From Pseudomonas sp. PDM16 (GTDB lineage: Bacteria; Pseudomonadota; Gammaproteobacteria; Pseudomonadales; Pseudomonadaceae): a stretch of DNA of 64,000 nucleotides. The stretch is from positions 40,797 to 104,796 of the forward strand of contig NZ_JACVAM010000009.1 in assembly GCF_014851865.1 (NCBI RefSeq), read 5' to 3'. Positions 56,398-64,000 of the stretch are shown in pieces (position 1 is the stretch's first letter; each line of letters begins with the position of its first letter). Made by a program: the position numbers and the translations under genes. Under the pieces are notes generated by a model. That model ran no database searches. It was not told where the DNA came from and saw only the letters and a program-made list of their open reading frames with translations.

Positions 56398-56874
56398 CTA
56401 GGCAAGACCTCGCTTTCTTAAGTCGGAGAGGCACATTTCAGAAAACTCCCGGCACTCCGCGCTGGCGGAAGAGTTGCTAATTATCTCTACAAGGCAGGAA
56501 GCGAAATCCCCGGCAGAAACTGGGTTGGTGCCAGAGCCATTTTGAAAATCCTCGTCCATGATCGATCGATCAAGCCAGCCAACGACTTGAGTGCTGGGCT
56601 TGCGCCGCAAGGATGCCAGTAGTGCAGGTGTGTAACATGAAAAGGGTTGTTCCTCGATAAATGTTCCAAATGGTCCTGGGCCGCCGTAGTCAAGACTTGG
56701 ATAGTCTTCTATTGTCGACAGAATTCTCTCGAGAATCTCTTGGAAGCCGAAGGCTGAAAAATCTTCGAGGTATTCATATATCTTATCTATGACGATATAT
56801 TTGTCGTCGCTCTCTAGTGCGTGTTTTGCGCTGGAGCGTATATCGTCAAAAATAGTATCTAAATAGTTATTCAT
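56398..56874 (-). CDS. hypothetical cytoplasmic protein, possible immunity protein
   Basis: 158 residues with no signal or membrane segment; acidic. The start MNNYLDTIFDDIRSSAKHAL and the segment YEYLEDFSAFGFQEILERIL are helical, followed by YGGPGPFGTFIEEQPFSCYT, and a C-terminal helical part. A GGAAGA site precedes ATG 56874. AT-rich codons (ATA, TTA, AAT) are more frequent than in flanking genes. Size, acidity and position next to other similar genes fit an immunity protein, but I do not know the family. Confidence 0.6.
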   Translation of the reverse strand: MNNYLDTIFDDIRSSAKHALESDDKYIVIDKIYEYLEDFSAFGFQEILERILSTIEDYPSLDYGGPGPFGTFIEEQPFSCYTPALLASLRRKPSTQVVGWLDRSIMDEDFQNGSGTNPVSAGDFASCLVEIISNSSASAECREFSEMCLSDLRKRGLA

Positions 56875-56960
56875 GTGGTCTTCCAGTTGGCCCGATTGAA
56901 TGGGTGGCAGCGATATTGTTGCAATTTGCAGCTGATCTGAGGGCTGAATTAAAGCCTGAT

Positions 56961-57572
56961 TTATTCGATGCCTCTTGATTGAAGCTCCAGCTTGGCCTCA
57001 TCAAGATCTTGCGCTGCTGCAAGGCGAAACCATTTTATCGCTTGTGGCTCGTCTTTTCTGTCAGTGCAAATCAGCCCCATTTCATATTGGGCCAGTGAAT
57101 AATTTGCTTTGGCAGCGATCAAGAACCATCGGATGGATTCCTCTTCACTTTCGGCTACACCAAGACCATCACGATACATGGTGCCGAGGTTATGTGTGCC
57201 TATGGGGTCGCCTTGATCGGCGGCCTTTCTAAACCAGGAAATTGCCTTGTCATGATTTTCTTCAACGCCTTCGCCAGCAAGGTATAGATTGCCCAGCTCC
57301 ACCTGGGCTGGTGAGTATCCTTGTTTGGCCGATTTTTCTAGATGTTTAGCAGCAAGGGAAGAGTTCTGGCTTGTTCCGCATCCATCTATATAGAGAAGTG
57401 CAAGATTGAACTGCGCCTCCGCGTTGCCTTTTTCTGCCAATTTGATCCATATTTCCAATGCGTCGGAATAATGACCGCTGGCTTCCATGTCATAGGCTAT
57501 CGCAATGGTTGTCTCTTCAAATGACTGTTTGCCGGTGATGGCTTTGAAAAAGTAGCCTTCTTGTTCTGACAT
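56961..57572 (-). CDS. Sel1-repeat protein
   Basis: 203 residues with four to five Sel1-like (TPR-type) repeats: WIKLAEKGNAEAQFNLALLY, HLEKSAKQGYSPAQVELGNL, WFRKAADQGDPIGTHNLGTM, and two more. Each forms a helix pair; the stack binds proteins. It has no signal peptide, so it is cytoplasmic. An AGGAGA site precedes ATG 57572. AT-richer codons than neighbours. Sel1 proteins are found with toxin-immunity loci and elsewhere, so role is open. Confidence 0.82.
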   Translation of the reverse strand: MSEQEGYFFKAITGKQSFEETTIAIAYDMEASGHYSDALEIWIKLAEKGNAEAQFNLALLYIDGCGTSQNSSLAAKHLEKSAKQGYSPAQVELGNLYLAGEGVEENHDKAISWFRKAADQGDPIGTHNLGTMYRDGLGVAESEEESIRWFLIAAKANYSLAQYEMGLICTDRKDEPQAIKWFRLAAAQDLDEAKLELQSRGIE

Positions 57573-57650
57573 GGGTGATGTTCTCCTGGGTATTCATATC
57601 GGCCATTTGAGGTGGGCTGTATCTCAGGTGGTATGGAGTTGATAAATCGG

Positions 57651-58070
57651 TTAGTTGCGTGTGTAGAGCTTCTCCAGTCTGGAAACAGCTGACTGCACGA
57701 AATCCTCTGGCAGATCCTGAATTATTCTTGATGCAGGCGTGAATACATCTTCCCCGTGTGCCGATTCGATTTCCTCTAGGCAAGCCATGCGCTGCTCATG
57801 ATCGACGGGGTACGATGTTCCAAAATAATCCAGCGCTGACTGGAATGCTTTCAATGTGATTGGCGCATTCAGATCCCTAAGGCCAGACAGGGCGATCAAG
57901 GCAAGGTCCCCGGAGCTATTCCAGAAGAATTGATTCAAGGTTCCATTCATGGTTTCTGCTTCCAGCCACCACAATGCGAGAGCCTCTTGCTCTTCTTTTA
58001 TCAGCGAGTCAAATCCGTTTTCCCAATTTTTCTCGAGTTGCTTCCATGTTGGATTTTTGGTGATGGACAT
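57651..58070 (-). CDS. DUF4375 (DMP19-like) domain protein
   Basis: 139 residues, acidic, cytoplasmic. The region ALALWWLEAETMNGTLNQFF followed by WNSSGDLALIALSGLRDL and a late YPVDHEQRMACLEEIE is the pattern of DUF4375, a helical domain related to the Neisseria DNA mimic DMP19, which also occurs as immunity proteins. The acidic surface would fit DNA mimicry. ATG 58070 gives a clean N-terminus; the ribosome site is weak. It lies 78 bp upstream of the Sel1 gene. Confidence 0.72.
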   Translation of the reverse strand: MSITKNPTWKQLEKNWENGFDSLIKEEQEALALWWLEAETMNGTLNQFFWNSSGDLALIALSGLRDLNAPITLKAFQSALDYFGTSYPVDHEQRMACLEEIESAHGEDVFTPASRIIQDLPEDFVQSAVSRLEKLYTRN

Positions 58071-58213
58071 AGATATACCAAGCGTTAAGTGGGTGAATCG
58101 GGTAAGTGGCAAGATGCCGCCACGTTGTTTGCTATGGCTTGAACGGTGCTTTTGAAAACAATGACCGCCGCAAACTACAGAATGGTCATGACGTCATGCA
58201 TACAAGGCCGGGT

Positions 58214-58592
58214 CTACGCAGGCAGCCGCACCGACGGTACTAGCAGATCAAGGGCTTTGCCCGCTACCTGGCCCACTTCCCCAAAGGCGATCAGCCAGAC
58301 AAGGCTGTCCCAGCTCCACTTGCCGCCTAGCGTTTTGACCAGACGTTGCAGATATCTTTTGTGACGATGAGTGCGCAGGGCAACGGTTGTAGGAGTGGTT
58401 TTTTGAGTGTTGGGCAGGCTTTCGATCAAGGCACCCCTCTGCTCGATCACCAGTTCGGCCGTTGTGTAGTGCGTGGGGCTTGCGAACGATGCAGTAGCGA
58501 ACGGCTACGAGCTGCTCGCCGTAGCGTTCGACCAAGTGTTTGGTGCCAAGGGCAGCCAAGATTGAGGGGTTTGACAATGTCCATATTGTCAC
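58214..58592 (-). pseudogene. frameshifted mobile-element-associated small gene
   Basis: Two minus-strand frames read as one protein: KHLVERYGEQLVAVRYC in one, then THYTTAELVIEQRGALIE and VALRTHRHKRYLQRLVK with LGGKWSWDSLVWLIAFGEV in the other. The switch lies near 58470-58490, so one small indel is enough. The joined product resembles short proteins near integrated elements in Pseudomonas, with a C-terminal GGxWxxxxxxW pattern. The family name is unknown to me. The rest of 58071-58673 holds no other gene. Confidence 0.6.
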
Positions 58593-58673
58593 CGAACGGT
58601 CGGTTGCTTGAGGCGGCAGTCTGACCGAGCGATGGTCTTTTGCTCAAGCCTGGTGCCGCCGGCTCCTCAGCTT

Positions 58674-60629
<1,956 letters not shown>

Positions 60630-60749
60630 TGCGCATCCTCGATTGTTCTTGTCATGGCTGTCGGCTGGCCCTTGGTGCGCTGGGCAAGCGCTAAGGCGCT
60701 GGCGAATCCTTCTCGGCTCGAGCGATGGGGCGGCACACGTGCAGACGAC

Positions 60750-60767
60750 CTTTACGTTAACGTAAAG
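60750..60767. promoter_or_regulatory. LiuR-type operator (perfect palindrome)
   Basis: CTTTACGTTAACGTAAAG, an 18-bp perfect palindrome. MerR-family LiuR, regulator of leucine/isovalerate use (liu genes), binds a TTTACGT-ACGTAAA pattern in Proteobacteria. It lies 121 bp upstream of the acetoacetate-CoA ligase ATG, whose substrate is a product of leucine breakdown. Confidence 0.72.
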
Positions 60768-60889
60768 TTGAGGATGCTGGCTGTCAATGCGTGACTGTTC
60801 CTCGCGGCGTCACGCAGGAGCAAGGCAATGGTGTTGTTGCATTGATCGGCCTATCCACTGGCCAATGGCGAGAGGTGTCCGCTGTCGAA

Positions 60890-61819
60890 TCAGGCCGGCT
60901 CGGCGACCTTCTTCTCTTGCGCGCAGATCTGCTGGGCCAGCTCGATCAGTTGCTCGCGCATCCAGCGGTTGGCCGGGTCCTGGTCGGTGCTCTCGTGCCA
61001 GTACAGATGGGTTTCGAGGGCTGGTACATCACTCACCGGCAGATCCACGAAATGAAGGTTGTGGCGGCGGGCGAAGCGCTCCGGCACTGTCATCGCCATA
61101 TCGGTGTTGTGCAACACCGTGGAGGCCATCAGGTAGTGTTGCGAACGCAGAGAAACCTTGCGCTGCAATCCCATCTTGCCCAGTGACAGGTCGATGTAGC
61201 CGAGACCGCTGCGGCGGCTGGAAATCTGGATGTGAGCCAGCGACAGATACTCGTCGAGGGTCAGCTTGTCCTTGGCCAATGGATGGCCAGGGCGCAGCGC
61301 GCAGACGTAGCGGTCCTCCATCAGCTTGACATGGCGCACCTGCGGGTCGGTGTTCAGCGGGGCGTCCACGGCGAAGTCCAGGCGGCCGGCGGCCAGTTCC
61401 TTGGTGGTTTCGCGGCGCTTGGCCTGGAAGCTCTCGATCTGTACTGCCGGAGCCAGCCGGCGCAGACGCTGGAACAGCGACGGCAGCAGAATCTGCTCGG
61501 ACAGGTCTGTCATGCTGATGCGGTACGTCTTGTTCGCCTGCAGGGCGTTGAAGGTGCGGCTCTCCTGCACCGATACGCGCAGCAGCTGCAGGGCGTTGCG
61601 CACCGGACCGATGATGTTCTGCGCCATCGGTGTCGGCACCATGCCCTGGGCGGTACGCACGAACAGAGGGTCGTTGAAGGTCTCGCGCAGGCGAGCCAGG
61701 GCATTGGACACGGCCGGCTGGGTGATACCGACAATCTGTCCGGCACGGGTCAGATTGGCCTCGGTATAGATGGCGTCGAAGACGATGAAGAGGTTGAGAT
61801 CGACCTTGTTCAAATTCAT
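60890..61819 (-). CDS. LysR-family transcriptional regulator
   Basis: 309 residues. The N-terminal winged helix-turn-helix (FIVFDAIYTEANLTRAGQIV, ITQPAVSNALARLRETFNDP) is followed by a ligand domain of about 210 residues (ISMTDLSEQILLPSLFQRLR, ELAAGRLDFAVDAPL). It belongs to the NodD/SyrM-like branch (LFVRTAQGMVPTPMA). CGGAGCGGGAC precedes ATG 61819. It is divergent from the acyl-CoA dehydrogenase, with a candidate LTTR box between; that gene is the probable target. Confidence 0.92.
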   Translation of the reverse strand: MNLNKVDLNLFIVFDAIYTEANLTRAGQIVGITQPAVSNALARLRETFNDPLFVRTAQGMVPTPMAQNIIGPVRNALQLLRVSVQESRTFNALQANKTYRISMTDLSEQILLPSLFQRLRRLAPAVQIESFQAKRRETTKELAAGRLDFAVDAPLNTDPQVRHVKLMEDRYVCALRPGHPLAKDKLTLDEYLSLAHIQISSRRSGLGYIDLSLGKMGLQRKVSLRSQHYLMASTVLHNTDMAMTVPERFARRHNLHFVDLPVSDVPALETHLYWHESTDQDPANRWMREQLIELAQQICAQEKKVAEPA

Positions 61820-61854
61820 GTCCCGCTCCGTGCATCAAGCCTTATCGCATATTG

Positions 61855-61872
61855 CTTATGAATGTTGATAAG
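61855..61872. promoter_or_regulatory. LysR-type binding box
   Basis: CTTAT-GAATGTTG-ATAAG, a perfect 5-bp inverted repeat containing the TTAT-N8-ATAA core that matches LysR-type T-N11-A boxes. It lies 36 bp from the LysR start and 79 bp from the dehydrogenase start. A second CTTATC box at 61841 points the same way. Confidence 0.55.
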
Positions 61873-61899
61873 GCAGGAAAATAGCTTAGATAAATCGAG

Positions 61900-61916
61900 G
61901 ATGCTGTTCTAGCATC
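61900..61916. other. inverted repeat before the acyl-CoA dehydrogenase
   Basis: GATGCT-GTTCT-AGCATC, a 6-bp stem with a 5-base loop, 35 bp before the ATG of the dehydrogenase. It is either a second operator or a leader hairpin. Confidence 0.35.
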
Positions 61917-61950
61917 ATTCCACATCGAAGCCAACCACCAAGGTATGCCC

Positions 61951-63180
<1,230 letters not shown>

Positions 63181-63216
63181 GCCCAGCTAGGGTGCGCCAT
63201 GCGCACCTGCGTTCTG

Positions 63217-63250
63217 GACAGAGGCCCGCTTATGCGGGCCTCTGTCGTTT
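63217..63250 (+). terminator. rho-independent terminator after acyl-CoA dehydrogenase
   Basis: A perfect 13-bp stem GACAGAGGCCCGC / GCGGGCCTCTGTC with a TTAT loop and GTTT tail. A small hairpin GGTGCGC-CAT-GCGCACC precedes it. Confidence 0.9.
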
Positions 63251-63422
63251 CTGACCATCGGGTTTGGAGGTGGGTGAGGTCCCGAAGTAGGTGCCAAGAT
63301 GGGACGTGATCGTCGTTTATGACAGTCTTGAATTGTTGCTGGGGGTTGGTTCGGGTGGAATTCTCCAACTGATTGTCGCAGGAGCGCGGCGTTCTGCTTA
63401 AGGCTTGCATGGAGGCGAGCTG

Positions 63423-63704
63423 ATGAACCGACTACCCAACGTCACCATGGGATTTGGTGGCGCTGCGCTGTGTTTTTCTTTCATCCACGACCAGCATCTA
63501 TTGCGCGAAGCCGCGCAGAAATATCTGCTCGTTAGTGACCTGCACGACTGGAACGCCGCAACGGCAGGCCAGCGCCCGGCTGCTTATCTCAAGGCGGGTG
63601 GCAGTATTCGCATCGCCACCGTGGCCCAGGCTGCGGGGATAAAACGCATCAATCTCTACTGTGCTTCCACGGCTCTTGCTGGCACGGAGGCGTGCCGTGG
63701 GTGA
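63423..63704 (+). CDS. hypothetical protein upstream of the PAAR-like gene
   Basis: 93 residues: MNRLPNVTMGFGGAALCFSF, HDQHLLREAAQKYLLVSDLH, then KAGGSIRIATVAQAAGIKRI. The ATG at 63423 has a strong GGAGGCGAGCTG ribosome site. No signal peptide is clear. Its stop lies inside the start of the next gene (8-bp overlap), so both are translated together. I do not recognise the family. Confidence 0.6.
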   Translation: MNRLPNVTMGFGGAALCFSFIHDQHLLREAAQKYLLVSDLHDWNAATAGQRPAAYLKAGGSIRIATVAQAAGIKRINLYCASTALAGTEACRG

Positions 63705-64000
63705 TCCGATCAAGGCCGAGCGCACCGCCAAGCACTTCGCCGCCGTCGTTTCTCCCGCACTGGCCGCGACGCCTTTCGGCAGCCGTATGGTGCCGAGCGT
63801 GCCCGCGGTCAGCTTCGCCATCGCCGAGCTGGTCGCCGAGCGCACCTACGGCAACAGCGCTAACTTGTTTCTGGAACGCTCGGTTGCCATCGACAACGGC
63901 AAGTTCTTCAAGCCGGTCGAATTCCTGCCCGACAACGCGGTGGAGGGTGGTTTCTCCACCAGCCATGGGCACATGGGCGTGATCAGCGGTCCCGCCATCA
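63697..64000 (+). CDS. PAAR-like (DUF4150-type) protein, 3' end cut by window
   Basis: The frame opens at a GTG with a perfect GGAGG site 6 bases upstream (63686-63690), and stays open to the window edge, about 101 codons. The protein reads MGDPIKAERTAKHFAAVVSP, then ALAATPFGSRMVPSVPAVSF, LVAERTYGNSANLFLERSVA and FSTSHGHMGVISGPAI. A series of Pro, Gly and His turns after SPALAATPFG is in the style of DUF4150 PAAR-like tips that sit at the front of type VI effectors. This is inferred; the end of the gene is needed. Confidence 0.45.
   Translation, partial: MGDPIKAERTAKHFAAVVSPALAATPFGSRMVPSVPAVSFAIAELVAERTYGNSANLFLERSVAIDNGKFFKPVEFLPDNAVEGGFSTSHGHMGVISGPAI

Noticed and set aside
56130..56405. 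91-residue minus-strand frame in the accessory region
   Set aside because: Ser/Pro/Gln-rich, no ribosome site, and overlaps the start of a different decayed frame; not a credible protein.

Overview
The window is a high-GC, gene-dense bacterial chromosome segment from a gammaproteobacterium of the genus Pseudomonas. This rests on the whole gene set: a PA2169-type ferritin-like protein, an HPr-related acidic protein, a family I.1 lipase, a fused TreS-maltokinase next to GlgE and GlgB, Dgt, DacB and a PilT/PilU paralogue. A placement near P. mendocina/oleovorans-type species is a guess. No rRNA, tRNA, CRISPR array, intact insertion sequence or replication origin was seen.

Layout. 0-12.6 kb: the end of a periplasmic copper chaperone, two overlapping pqiA-like genes with no pqiB/pqiC, then a stress and osmoprotection block (KGG protein, HPr-related protein, Rho_N-type protein, Cys-rich small protein, MgtC-like protein, glgE-treS/mak-glgB, PA2169-like protein). 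12.5-17.4 kb: an AraC-family regulator coupled to a nitrilase-fold membrane protein that lacks the catalytic Cys, then 2,4-dienoyl-CoA reductase and an NTF2-like protein, then a 139-bp element with terminal inverted repeats. 17.8-29 kb: mostly housekeeping genes (coiled-coil protein, D-cysteine desulfhydrase-like enzyme, cNMP/rhodanese protein, DUF1853, nadK, phosphoesterase, rhomboid protease, DUF1315, DUF2797, pepN). 29-36.4 kb: a four-gene envelope export cluster (DUF1302, DUF1329, YCF48/BNR beta-propeller, MMPL/RND transporter). 37-48.3 kb: dacB, yggL and a signalling-rich stretch with an HD-GYP sensor, FUSC protein, dgt, a diguanylate cyclase, an EAL phosphodiesterase and a yqjD-yqjE-yqjK-like operon. 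48.3-53.7 kb: an ammonium transporter behind a possible sigma-54 promoter, a secreted lipase without its foldase, a YqaA-like protein, a parvulin and a PilT/PilU ATPase.

53.7-58.6 kb is the accessory part. It holds a run of minus-strand lipoprotein, exported, SUKH-like, Sel1-repeat and DUF4375 genes, partly AT-richer than their surroundings, plus a frameshifted pseudogene. The remainder is acetoacetyl-CoA ligase behind a perfect LiuR-type palindrome, a LysR regulator divergent from an acyl-CoA dehydrogenase, and the start of a locus whose last gene may be PAAR-like.

How genes work together. GlgE, TreS-Mak and GlgB form the trehalose/maltose-1-phosphate route to branched alpha-glucan. The DUF1302-DUF1329-YCF48-MMPL set looks like one machine for moving a hydrophobic compound through the envelope. 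FadH, the acyl-CoA dehydrogenase, the acetoacetyl-CoA ligase, the lipase and a possible PsrA-type site give the window a lipid-use theme. A diguanylate cyclase, an EAL protein and an HD-GYP protein lie within 8 kb. All calls come from reading the sequence; no database search was run.
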